This document shows positions 8,914-17,370 of a DNA stretch of 64,000 nt, in pieces. Position 1 is the stretch's first letter. Every line of letters starts with the position of its first letter. A program made the translations under genes and the position numbers. The notes under the pieces are model-generated. The model saw only the letters and a list, made by a program, of their open reading frames with translations. It was not told the origin of the DNA and did not search any database. The stretch covers positions 1-64,000 of the forward strand of contig QFQX01000003.1 in the NCBI GenBank assembly GCA_003248775.1, in the 5' to 3' direction. The stretch comes from Shinella sp. (lineage in GTDB: Bacteria; Pseudomonadota; Alphaproteobacteria; Rhizobiales; Rhizobiaceae).

Positions 8914-9636
8914 ATGCTCGAACCCACTCCCCCGGACGACACAGCCGAGGCACCGCGCTCCCGCGGATCCGGCACGCTGACCGTGTACAACACCCTGCGC
9001 CAGGAGATACTGGCCATGACACTGCCGCCGGGCAGCCCACTCGATGAGGTGCGGCTTTCAGAACGCTTCGGCATGTCGCGCACTCCGATCCGAGAAGCTC
9101 TTCTCCGTCTTGCCTCAGACGGGCTGGTCACCACGCTTCCCAACCGCAACACCATCGTTGCAACCATAGACTTCGCCACACTGCCTACATATTTCGATGC
9201 GCTGACGTTGATGTATCGGGTCACGACCCGCGCCGCGGCGGCCCACAGGAATCCGGCCATTATGGCCACCATCCGCAAGCACCAAAACGATTTCGAGGCG
9301 GCAGTGAAGGCGCAGGACGCCTATGCGATGATCGAGGCGAACCGCGAATTCCACGTCGCCATCGCCGAACTGGGCGGCAATCCTTACTACACTGCCTTCT
9401 TTGCCCGTCTTCTGGATGAAGGCCGGCGCATTCTCCGGCTCTATTACTCGACCTTCGACGACCGCCTGCCGCTGCAATATGTACAGGAGCATGAAGACAT
9501 CATCGCCGCAATCGAGGCGGGAGACGTCGAGCGCTCCGACCGTCTCGCCATAGCCCATGCTGAGCAGATCGTGCGCCAGATCCAGGAATACATCGCGCGC
9601 GACATGAACCACGCCTTGTCGATCGGCAACCTCTGA
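8914..9636 (+). CDS. GntR-family transcriptional regulator (FCD/FadR subfamily)
   Basis: A 240-residue regulator. The N-terminal winged helix spans about 25-90 (LTVYNTLRQEILAMTLPPGSP, RLSERFGMSRTPIREALLRL), and an all-helical FCD ligand domain spans about 100-225, with metal-ligand-type residues in REFHVAIAELGGN and the later His residues. The ribosome site before ATG 8914 is weak, but no better in-frame start exists nearby. It precedes a DadA-like oxidoreductase gene by 53 bp in the same direction and probably controls that catabolic set. Confidence 0.9.
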   Translation: MLEPTPPDDTAEAPRSRGSGTLTVYNTLRQEILAMTLPPGSPLDEVRLSERFGMSRTPIREALLRLASDGLVTTLPNRNTIVATIDFATLPTYFDALTLMYRVTTRAAAAHRNPAIMATIRKHQNDFEAAVKAQDAYAMIEANREFHVAIAELGGNPYYTAFFARLLDEGRRILRLYYSTFDDRLPLQYVQEHEDIIAAIEAGDVERSDRLAIAHAEQIVRQIQEYIARDMNHALSIGNL

Positions 9637-9689
9637 GCCATTTCACCCTAGCCGAAACCAGATCAATCCAACCGCAAGAGAATTCCACG

Positions 9690-10943
9690 ATGCCTGCTCA
9701 AACGAAAGCCGATGTCGTTGTCATTGGCGCCGGAATTGTTGGCGCCATGTCTGCCCTTCACCTCCAACAACAGGGCCGCAACGTCGTGATTCTCGACCGC
9801 ACCGGGCCTGCAGCCGGTGCAAGTGCGGGAAATGCCGGCATTCTGGCTTTCCCGGAGATCATCCCCATCCCGTCTCCCGGCGTCATGTTCAAGGCGCCGA
9901 AATGGCTCCTCGACCCGCTCGGCCCACTCAGCATCCGCCCAGCCTACGCCTTGAGGATCGCACCCTGGCTCTGGCATTTCTGGCGTGCCAGTTCCCGCAA
10001 GGTTTTCGAGCAGGGCATCGTGACACAAGCCGCGATGATGGAGCTTGCCACCGCCGAAATGTCCCGCATCCGCGCCATTCCCGAGCTTGCCAGCTTTTTC
10101 GACGATACCGGTACGCTGGACCTTTATGACAGCGAGGAAAGCTTCGAAGCCGCAGCCCAGGACTGGCGCGAGAAGGGAAAGGCCGGCTTCGAGTTCCGGC
10201 GTGTGAACCGCCGGGAAATCGAGGAATTGCAACCGGGCCTAGCCCCCCAGTTCCAGCATGCGATGTATTCTGCTTCCGGCGTTCAGATCAACGACCCCAA
10301 GGAATTCACCCGTGCCGTGTGCGCACAGGCAGAGGCGGCCGGCGCCACCCTTCGGACTGGCGATGTCCTGGACATCGCCGCAGCCGGCGATGGCGCGACC
10401 ATCACTCTCGCCAACGGCGAAAGTATTGCGGCCGGAACGGTGGTGCTGGCCGGCGGCGCCTGGTCGAAGAAGCTCGCCGCCCGACTTGGCGATCGCATCC
10501 CCCTGGACACGGAACGGGGTTACAATACCACCCTGCCTGCCCAGTCATTCAATTTGAAACGCCAGCTTTATTTCAACGATCACGCCTTCGTCGTGACGCC
10601 GCTGGCGCACGGCATCCGGGTCGGCGGCGCTGTCGAACTCGGTGGCCTCGACCTCGCCCCCAATTATAACCGGTCGAAAAACCTGCTGGCCAAGGCCGGC
10701 CGCTTCCTGCCCGAACTGGACACGCGCGGTGGAACGGAATGGATGGGCTTCCGCCCATCACTGCCGGATTGCCTGCCGGTGATCGGCTATTCGAAGGCAA
10801 GCCGTTCGGTCGTCTATGCCTTCGGTCACGGACATCTGGGACTGACGCAATCGGCCGCTACCGGAAGGCTCGTTTCCGATCTCGTCGCGGGCCGCGCCAC
10901 CGGCATGTCGCTCGCCCCATTCCGCCCGGACCGCTTCAACTGA
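9690..10943 (+). CDS. FAD-dependent D-amino-acid dehydrogenase-like oxidoreductase (DadA family)
   Basis: A 417-residue DAO/DadA-family flavoprotein. The Rossmann motif for FAD is VVVIGAGIVGAMSALHLQQQ at residues 9-28, and the C-terminal FAD segment is VVYAFGHGHLGLTQSAATG. The mid-region RRVNRREIEELQPGL is typical of DadA and D-hydroxyproline dehydrogenases. The reaction would be oxidation of a D-amino or imino acid to the imine with electrons to the respiratory chain. It is followed by an M24 peptidase and an Ldh-family reductase. D-proline or D-hydroxyproline is a reasonable substrate guess from that context, but no substrate residues were assigned. Confidence 0.85.
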   Translation: MPAQTKADVVVIGAGIVGAMSALHLQQQGRNVVILDRTGPAAGASAGNAGILAFPEIIPIPSPGVMFKAPKWLLDPLGPLSIRPAYALRIAPWLWHFWRASSRKVFEQGIVTQAAMMELATAEMSRIRAIPELASFFDDTGTLDLYDSEESFEAAAQDWREKGKAGFEFRRVNRREIEELQPGLAPQFQHAMYSASGVQINDPKEFTRAVCAQAEAAGATLRTGDVLDIAAAGDGATITLANGESIAAGTVVLAGGAWSKKLAARLGDRIPLDTERGYNTTLPAQSFNLKRQLYFNDHAFVVTPLAHGIRVGGAVELGGLDLAPNYNRSKNLLAKAGRFLPELDTRGGTEWMGFRPSLPDCLPVIGYSKASRSVVYAFGHGHLGLTQSAATGRLVSDLVAGRATGMSLAPFRPDRFN

Positions 10944-11028
10944 CATTCGGCCGTTCGGCGCTCTGCCATGCGGCCAGATCAGCCCGGAACCACCGCTCCG
11001 ACACGATCATGATAAGAAGGAACACAAG

Positions 11029-12171
11029 ATGACGCCGAACACTCCAGCGCCGCGTATTTCCGACGAAGAAAGACTGGCAAGGCTCTCCAGCCTTCGCTCC
11101 ACCATCGAGGAGGCCGGCCTTGGCGGCGTGCTGCTCGGACCGACGGAAAGCCTGCGCTATTTCACCGGCCTCGTCTGGCATGCAAGCGAGCGTCTTCTCG
11201 GCGCACTGGTGACGCCGACAGCGCTCTATTACATCGTCCCCGGCTTCGAGCAGAGCCGGGTCGAAAGCCTGCCACATCTGCCGGGTGAAATCTGTGTCTG
11301 GCAGGAAGAAGAAAGCAGTGCGGCACTGGTTGCCTCGCTGCTCGGCGCGGGCAAGAGCCTTGCCGTCGACGATGCCGTCGCGCTCTTCGTCTACCACGCG
11401 CTGGCGCGCGAACTTGGTGCAGAACGAATTGTCGATGGCGGCCCGATCATCCGTGGCCAGCGGCTGCGGAAATCCCCAACAGAAATCGCCATCATCCAGT
11501 ATGCGATGAACCTCACGCTCGACGTGCACAAGCGCGCCCACGGCATTCTGAAACCGGGCATTCGTGCCTCAGAGGTTGTTCGCTTCATCGATGACGAACA
11601 TCGGGCACGCGGCGCCGAGGGCGGCTCCAGCTTCTGCATCGTCTCCTTCGGCGAGGCAACCTCCCTGCCGCACGGCGCGGATGGCGATCAGGTTCTGAAA
11701 TCAGGCGATGTCGTTCTGGTCGACACCGGTTGCCGCATTGACGGCTATCATTCCGACCTGACCCGTACCTACATGCTCGATGAGCCGACCAGGGAATTCG
11801 CCCGCATCTGGACAATGGAACGCGAGGCGCAGCAGGCCGTGTTCGAAGCCGCAAAGATCGGCGCGCCCTGCGAAAGCCTTGACGATGCGGCGCGCGCCGT
11901 GCTCGCCCGCCATGGTCTCGGCCCGGATTACCGCATGCCCGGACTGCCCCATCGCGCCGGTCACGGCCTCGGTCTGGAAATCCACGAAGAACCCTTCATC
12001 GTGCGCGGCAATCGCACGGCGCTCGCGGAAGGCATGTGCTTCTCCAACGAACCGATGATCGTCGTTCCCGGAAGCTTTGGCGTACGGCTCGAGGACCACA
12101 TCCACATGACCGCCACCGGTCCCGAATGGTTCACCCTGCCGGCAAAAGGCCCAACTGAGCCCTTCGCCTGA
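11029..12171 (+). CDS. M24-family Xaa-Pro aminopeptidase/dipeptidase
   Basis: A 380-residue pita-bread metallopeptidase. The N-terminal creatinase-like domain spans about 1-145; the catalytic domain spans about 155-375. The expected metal ligands are visible: DTGCRIDGYHSDLTRTY (two Asp), the His of GHGLGLEIHEEP, the Glu of FSNEPMI and the Glu of RLEDHIHM. The ATG at 11029 follows AAGGAACACAAG. The family cleaves Xaa-Pro bonds or dipeptides ending in proline. Next to a DadA-like and an Ldh-like enzyme it could release proline or hydroxyproline from peptides for catabolism (inference). Confidence 0.88.
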   Translation: MTPNTPAPRISDEERLARLSSLRSTIEEAGLGGVLLGPTESLRYFTGLVWHASERLLGALVTPTALYYIVPGFEQSRVESLPHLPGEICVWQEEESSAALVASLLGAGKSLAVDDAVALFVYHALARELGAERIVDGGPIIRGQRLRKSPTEIAIIQYAMNLTLDVHKRAHGILKPGIRASEVVRFIDDEHRARGAEGGSSFCIVSFGEATSLPHGADGDQVLKSGDVVLVDTGCRIDGYHSDLTRTYMLDEPTREFARIWTMEREAQQAVFEAAKIGAPCESLDDAARAVLARHGLGPDYRMPGLPHRAGHGLGLEIHEEPFIVRGNRTALAEGMCFSNEPMIVVPGSFGVRLEDHIHMTATGPEWFTLPAKGPTEPFA

Positions 12172-12405
12172 CAACGGCCGGCACCTATTGGCGAAGTTGG
12201 GCCGTCCCGCGTCTCTCGCCGGCGGCCCATACTGGTTTTAGCGGCAGCCCGATAGTCGGACCTGGAGCAATTACAGAAAAAATGGGAACCGGTCTTTCGT
12301 CCGAAAGCGCAGGAAAACAAGGATATAGAGTATCGGAGGCGGCTCTGTCAGCGTCGGAAATGCTCTATCCGCAGAGCCAAGACAGACAAAACGACAGGAA
12401 CAGCA

Positions 12406-13434
12406 ATGTCCACAGACATCGAATTCATCCCCGTGGAAGACGCAACGAAGCTCGCGACCGGGATTCTTCGCGGCCTCGGCCTGTCCGCAGGTCATGCCGA
12501 GACGATCGCCAGATCGGTGGTCACCGCCCAGCGCGACGAGTGCTATTCCCACGGTCTCTGGCGCCTGCTCGGCGTCGTCCCGACCATCCGCAAGGGCAAG
12601 GTCAATCTGAGTGCCGTGCCGGAGATAGATGCTTCCGCTCCCGGCATCGTCAAGGTCGATGCCCACTACGGCTATTCGCTGCTCGCTTTCCGTGAAGGCC
12701 TGCCGCATCTCGTCACAAAAGCCGGCACGCTTGGCATCGCGGCCATGGCGATCAACAACTGCTACCACTTCTCCGCTCTCTGGCCGGAAGTGGAGGACAT
12801 TGCCGCCGCCGGACTGGTGTCGCTGGTCATGACGCCGAGCCATAGCTGGGTGGCTCCGGCTGGCGGCAAGAAGCCGATCTTCGGCACCAATCCGCTTGCC
12901 TTCGGCTGGCCACGTCCTGGCCCCAATCCTTTTGTCTTCGACTTCGCCACCAGTGCCGCGGCACGTGGCGAGATCGAACTGCACCGCCGCGCCGGCAAGA
13001 CCATTCCGCTCGGTTGGGGCATCGATAGCGAGGGCAACGACACCACCGACCCGACGGAAGCCCTAAAGGGCGCGATGCTCACCTTCGGCGGGCACAAGGG
13101 ATCCGCTCTCTCGGCCATGATCGAACTGATGGCCGGCCCGCTGATCGCCGACATGACCAGCGCCGAATCCATGGCCTTCGACGATGGTGCGGGCGTCACC
13201 CCCTGCCATGGTGAACTGATCATCGCCCTCGATCCGAAGGTATTCCTCGGCGGAGCAATGGCTGAAAACATGCAGCGGGCGGAAAAGATGTTCGACGCCA
13301 TCACCGGCCAGGGCGCCCGGCTGCCGTCGCAACGCCGCTACGAGGCCCGTGCCCGCAACCGGGAACTCGGTGTTCCGGTCCAGAAATCGCTGCTCGCGGA
13401 ACTGCGGGAAACGCTGGCGTCGCTCGGCCGATAA
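12406..13434 (+). CDS. Ldh-family NAD(P)-dependent oxidoreductase (delta1-pyrroline/piperideine-2-carboxylate reductase-like)
   Basis: A 342-residue member of the malate/L-lactate/ureidoglycolate dehydrogenase superfamily. The motif RDECYSHGLWRL carries the catalytic His, and the strings GTNPLAFGWPRPG and FDFATSAAARGEIELHRRAG are typical of the DpkA-like imino-acid reductases. These enzymes reduce cyclic imines such as delta1-pyrroline-2-carboxylate, the product of D-proline dehydrogenation, to L-proline. This fits the upstream DadA-like gene. The ATG follows AGGAACAGCA. A 234-bp gap separates it from the peptidase gene, so it may have its own promoter. Confidence 0.85.
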   Translation: MSTDIEFIPVEDATKLATGILRGLGLSAGHAETIARSVVTAQRDECYSHGLWRLLGVVPTIRKGKVNLSAVPEIDASAPGIVKVDAHYGYSLLAFREGLPHLVTKAGTLGIAAMAINNCYHFSALWPEVEDIAAAGLVSLVMTPSHSWVAPAGGKKPIFGTNPLAFGWPRPGPNPFVFDFATSAAARGEIELHRRAGKTIPLGWGIDSEGNDTTDPTEALKGAMLTFGGHKGSALSAMIELMAGPLIADMTSAESMAFDDGAGVTPCHGELIIALDPKVFLGGAMAENMQRAEKMFDAITGQGARLPSQRRYEARARNRELGVPVQKSLLAELRETLASLGR

Positions 13435-13455
13435 CGATCGACGCAATGCGAGATT

Positions 13456-15177
13456 TCAGGACGTGGCACCGCTGAAAGTGCCGCCTTTCCTCGCATCGTC
13501 ATGCTCAGGTGCCGCAGTTTTGTGATTGCGGGCCTTGAGATGATCCGCCAGCCGGATCGCCAGCGCCAGGATCATCAGCGTGGGATTGGCATGCCCCCCG
13601 GTCGGGAAAACCGAACTGCCGGCAATGAACAGCCCGTCCACGCCATGCACCATGCCATCGGCATCGACGACGCTGGTTGCCGGATCGGTCCCCATCCGCG
13701 TCGTGCCGGACGGATGGGCCATGTCCATGAAGACCCCTTCTCCATCACCGTCATTGGTGATCCAGTCGGCCAGTACCGGCTTCGGCAGGCCGACGCGGGT
13801 AAACTCGCTGGCCATCAGTCGCGCCAACCGCTTGACGCTTTCCCGCTCTGTCGGGCCGATCTTCCAGTCCACCTTGGGAAGCGGCGTGCCGAACCGGTCG
13901 CTCATGCGCGAGAGCGTCACCCGACTATCCGGGTTCGGCGGCTGCTCGACCATGACGTCGAAGCGCAATTCGGCGGATTTGCGCGGCAGGCCGCGCTTGC
14001 GGATGAGCCTGTTGTAAAGCCCTCCGACAACCAGCCCCGGCGACCGCAGAACGGTGGCTATATCGCCCGGCAGGCGCGAACTCGAACCTTTGGAAATGCG
14101 TTTCACAGCAGCCCAAGGATCGTCGGACGCGAAGGTCTGGACGGGATAGGTGGCGCAGTTCATCAGCTTTTCCCGCTCCTGCAACTCCGGACTGAGCGAC
14201 ATGCCGTGCAGGTAGAAATGCGAGCGTCCCTTGTGGGTGAGGCCGAAGAAACCGAAATGCTCCGCAACACGATCGATATCTGGGCCTTTGAAGCGGGCGA
14301 TGACGGTACGCGGATGATCCGCGAGATATCGTCCGACGACATCCGCACCGTTGCCGATACCGTTTGGCATCACCGAATTGGAGGCAAGCAGCAGCCGGGC
14401 ATTTTCCACGCCGCCGGAGCAGAGCACGACGGTGCGGGCATGAATGGAAGCCTTGTTGTCGCCAAGACTGCGGACATCGAGCGAGGCCACACGGCGCCCC
14501 GACGGCTCGACATTGATCCGGGTCACCGTGCCGTAGGTGAGGATATCGATATTCGGCGCTTTGAGGTCGCGCGCGACGTCCACAAACCGCATCGGCTCGC
14601 CACGCACCGTGCGTTGATGGCTGAATTGCCAGAAGAACGAACGCAGCAGGTGGTGATCGATACCGCTGTCTCGCGGAGGAGAACGCAGTAGGCCGTTGAG
14701 GCGCTCATCATACAAATTCGGCCCGAGATTGAGCAAGTCCGCGGCCCGTTCGAGCGCCGCGTCCAAGCTCTGGCGGGGGAACGGCCATCCCGAGCCGGGC
14801 AGCCAGGCTCGCTGCCGGAAATCGACCTCGTCAAAGGCGGCGCATTTGCCGACCCATGTGTGGGTGCTGCCGCCAAGGCAGCGATTGCGCAATTCGAAAG
14901 CGGGAATATCGTTGAGCCATGCAAGGCTGGCGGTGTAACCACGGCCCAGCCGTTCTGACGCCTCGTTGCGCGAGGGCTGACCGACGTTCTCGACCCGATT
15001 GAGCGATTGCGTCTCGCTGTCGAACTCGAAGCCGCCACTTTCGATCAGCAGCACCTTGATGGAGGTGTTCGCGAGTTCCCGGGCGATGGCCAGCCCTGCC
15101 GGTCCGGCGCCAATGATGGCGACATCGGCATAAAGCAGAGTATCCCGCGGAGCGGTTCGCAGATCACGCACACTCAT
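13456..15177 (-). CDS. GMC-family FAD oxidoreductase
   Basis: A 573-residue glucose-methanol-choline oxidoreductase. The FAD-binding motif VAIIGAGPAGLAIARELANT is near the N-terminus; the C-terminal signature MAHPSGTTRMG and GLFIAGSSVFPTGGHANPT contains the conserved active-site His. ATG 15177 (MSVRDLRT) has an AAGGGG site; an in-frame start at 15225 is less likely. Bacterial GMC proteins without a cytochrome partner oxidise alcohols on sugars or other small molecules. It is divergent from the DegT aminotransferase. Oxidation of a sugar hydroxyl followed by transamination would be a coherent pair (inference). Confidence 0.88.
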   Translation of the reverse strand: MSVRDLRTAPRDTLLYADVAIIGAGPAGLAIARELANTSIKVLLIESGGFEFDSETQSLNRVENVGQPSRNEASERLGRGYTASLAWLNDIPAFELRNRCLGGSTHTWVGKCAAFDEVDFRQRAWLPGSGWPFPRQSLDAALERAADLLNLGPNLYDERLNGLLRSPPRDSGIDHHLLRSFFWQFSHQRTVRGEPMRFVDVARDLKAPNIDILTYGTVTRINVEPSGRRVASLDVRSLGDNKASIHARTVVLCSGGVENARLLLASNSVMPNGIGNGADVVGRYLADHPRTVIARFKGPDIDRVAEHFGFFGLTHKGRSHFYLHGMSLSPELQEREKLMNCATYPVQTFASDDPWAAVKRISKGSSSRLPGDIATVLRSPGLVVGGLYNRLIRKRGLPRKSAELRFDVMVEQPPNPDSRVTLSRMSDRFGTPLPKVDWKIGPTERESVKRLARLMASEFTRVGLPKPVLADWITNDGDGEGVFMDMAHPSGTTRMGTDPATSVVDADGMVHGVDGLFIAGSSVFPTGGHANPTLMILALAIRLADHLKARNHKTAAPEHDDARKGGTFSGATS

Positions 15178-15414
15178 ACTGCACCCCTTTGCCACACCCT
15201 GATGTCCCCTCATGGTGGCCTTCAATTGGTAGCAAACTGGCCGTTTTCCGGAACTTGGCCAATGTGGGTAGCGGCGGCTTCAAACGTACCCATTCCGTCG
15301 GAACCGGGGCGTAAGCAACCACAGGATCCTAAGCCGGATGTCCGTTTTGAAACGTCTGGAAAGAGCGCTTAGGCTCTGGGGACATTGGAAAACTGCGCGT
15401 CGATGGAGGGGGGC

Positions 15415-16605
15415 ATGGCACGTGTTGGCTTAAGGGAATGGTTGGCGATAGCACCGGTCATCGCTTCCGGCCGGCTTTCCCGTTACGGCAACGGCGATGG
15501 CGGCCCTCTTACACGCTTCGAGACGGCCTTTTCGGAAAGCTTCGGCGTGAAGCATGTGCTGACGACCAGCAGCGGAACCGGTGCCTTGATTGCGGCGCTG
15601 GTTGCCGCCGGCATCGGCCCGGGCGACGAGGTTCTGGTTCCGGCCTACACATGGATCGCATCGGCCGCCGCACCGCTTGCCGTTGGCGCGGTTCCCGTCC
15701 TCGTCGAAATCGACCAGACGCTGACGATCGACCCGGCCGATATCCTGCGCAAGATCACTCCCAACACCCGCGCCATCATCCCCGTTCACATGGCCAACAT
15801 GGTCTGCGACATGGACAGCATCATGCGGATCGCCCGCGAACACGGCCTTCTGGTGATAGAGGACGCCTGCCAGGCCGTCGGCCTCAGCTACAAGAGCCGG
15901 CGTGCAGGCACCATCGGCGATATCGGCGCCTTCAGCTTCAACCAGTTCAAGAACATCAGCATCGGCGAAGGCGGCGCGATCGTCACCAATGACGACCACT
16001 TCTTCGCCCGCGCCCGCATGTATCACGATATCGGCTCGGTGTTCCGCGGCCATCTCGACAACGCCAACGAACCGCTCCTGCCCGGCATCAACATGAAGGC
16101 GAGCCAGATCCAGGGCGCCATGCTCAATGTCCAGCTCAGGAAGCTCGACCCGATGGTGCGGCGGATGCGCCGACGCTACGACGCCCTGTCCCGCATACTG
16201 GAAGAAAGTGGCGAACTGCATGTCGGTCCGCATAACGACCGGGCCAATGCCGCGGGCCTGCACGTCATCTTCGACAGCGAGGAAGAAGCCAAAAACTTCG
16301 CCGCTCGCAACAAGCGCGGCGTCTATCGCCTGCACGACTCCAGCCGCCACGTCTACACTTTCTGGCAACCGATCCTCGAGCAACGCCCCATTCATCCGAA
16401 GATGAACCCCTTTGCCTGGGCGGAGAGGAAGATCGACTATTCGCCGAACGCCTGCCCTCGTTCTCTCGACATCCTGAAACGCACCTGCCGAATCGGCCTC
16501 GGGGAGAATTATCCTCTGCCGCTCATGCAGTACTTCGCCCGCAAGATGGCACGCCAGAACGCGACGCCGGACCGCGGCCTTGTCGCGACACCGGGGATTT
16601 CCTGA
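15415..16605 (+). CDS. DegT/DnrJ/EryC1-family PLP aminotransferase
   Basis: A 396-residue sugar-aminotransferase-family protein. The PLP Lys179 sits in FSFNQFKNISIGEGGAIV, and the Asp that contacts the PLP ring nitrogen in VIEDACQAVG. An N-terminal TSSGTGAL loop binds the phosphate. I chose ATG 15415 because GGAGGGGGGC immediately precedes it; starts at 15385 and 15403 are in frame. Family members transaminate ketosugars, including nucleotide-linked ones, and some act on cyclitols. The gene is followed after 1 nt by the phosphopantetheinyl transferase, which ties it to the NRPS-PKS cluster. Confidence 0.9.
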   Translation: MARVGLREWLAIAPVIASGRLSRYGNGDGGPLTRFETAFSESFGVKHVLTTSSGTGALIAALVAAGIGPGDEVLVPAYTWIASAAAPLAVGAVPVLVEIDQTLTIDPADILRKITPNTRAIIPVHMANMVCDMDSIMRIAREHGLLVIEDACQAVGLSYKSRRAGTIGDIGAFSFNQFKNISIGEGGAIVTNDDHFFARARMYHDIGSVFRGHLDNANEPLLPGINMKASQIQGAMLNVQLRKLDPMVRRMRRRYDALSRILEESGELHVGPHNDRANAAGLHVIFDSEEEAKNFAARNKRGVYRLHDSSRHVYTFWQPILEQRPIHPKMNPFAWAERKIDYSPNACPRSLDILKRTCRIGLGENYPLPLMQYFARKMARQNATPDRGLVATPGIS

Positions 16606-16606
16606 C

Positions 16607-17329
16607 ATGCTGGCGCGAACGGAGTTGATTGAAGCCGAACATGAGACCGCGCTTGTGGACATCTGGAGCTGGTCACTCGACCAGCCCGACGACGAGATCG
16701 CTCGCCTCACAAACCTTCTCGCGACGGACGAGGCCATCCGCGCCGCCCGTTTCGTCAAGGAACGCGACGCCAGGCGCTACGTTGCCGGCAGGGGGCGGTT
16801 GCGGCTGATTCTCGGTGACTATCTCGGCATTGCGCCGAGGCGGCTGACCTTCGCCTATAACGATTTCGGCAAGCCATACCTTACTTCGGCCAGCCGTAAG
16901 GACCTGCATTTCAACCTCAGCCACAGCGCCGACCGCGCCGTGCTGGCCATCTCCGATCGCTTCCCGCTCGGCATCGACATCGAGCAGGCGAAGCCGATGG
17001 AGGAAGACATTGCAGGCCATTTCTTCTCGCCCAAGGAATACGCAGTGTTACGCGCCATGCCGCAGCATCTCTATATTCCGGGCTTCTATCGCTGCTGGAC
17101 CCGCAAGGAGGCTTTCGTGAAAGCCCATGGCGCCGGCCTGTCGCTGGCGCTCGACGCCTTCGACGTGCCTCTCGGCAACGATACGGCGTTGAAGCTGGAG
17201 CGCCTCGACGACACCATCGGGGCGCCCGATGACTGGAGCCTGCTGGATCTCGATGTCCCCGAAGGTTTCTTCGGCGCGGTCGCGGCACTCACCTCCGGCA
17301 CACCCGTCGGGCTACGCTACAGGTCCTGA
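16607..17329 (+). CDS. Sfp-type 4'-phosphopantetheinyl transferase
   Basis: A 240-residue Sfp-family transferase that would load coenzyme A-derived phosphopantetheine onto the carrier-protein serines of the neighbouring synthases. The three family motifs are present: the FGKPYL region followed by LHFNLSHS, then GIDIEQAKP with the magnesium-binding Asp and Glu, and RCWTRKEAFVKAHGAGLS. The ATG at 16607 lies 1 nt after the DegT stop, with GGGGA upstream; an alternative in-frame start at 16580 would overlap that gene. It converges with the GINT-like gene. Confidence 0.93.
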   Translation: MLARTELIEAEHETALVDIWSWSLDQPDDEIARLTNLLATDEAIRAARFVKERDARRYVAGRGRLRLILGDYLGIAPRRLTFAYNDFGKPYLTSASRKDLHFNLSHSADRAVLAISDRFPLGIDIEQAKPMEEDIAGHFFSPKEYAVLRAMPQHLYIPGFYRCWTRKEAFVKAHGAGLSLALDAFDVPLGNDTALKLERLDDTIGAPDDWSLLDLDVPEGFFGAVAALTSGTPVGLRYRS

Positions 17330-17370
17330 CCCGAGCGAAACCGACACAGCTTGTCTCCGCAACGAATGCC

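Noticed and set aside
15328..15373. CCTAAGC / GCTTAGG inverted repeat before the DegT gene
   Set aside because: Seven-base arms 32 bp apart in a GC-rich region are too weak to call an operator.
15430..16758. 442-codon minus-strand open frame opposite the DegT gene
   Set aside because: Shadow of the DegT aminotransferase; the plus strand has the PLP motif and a strong ribosome site.
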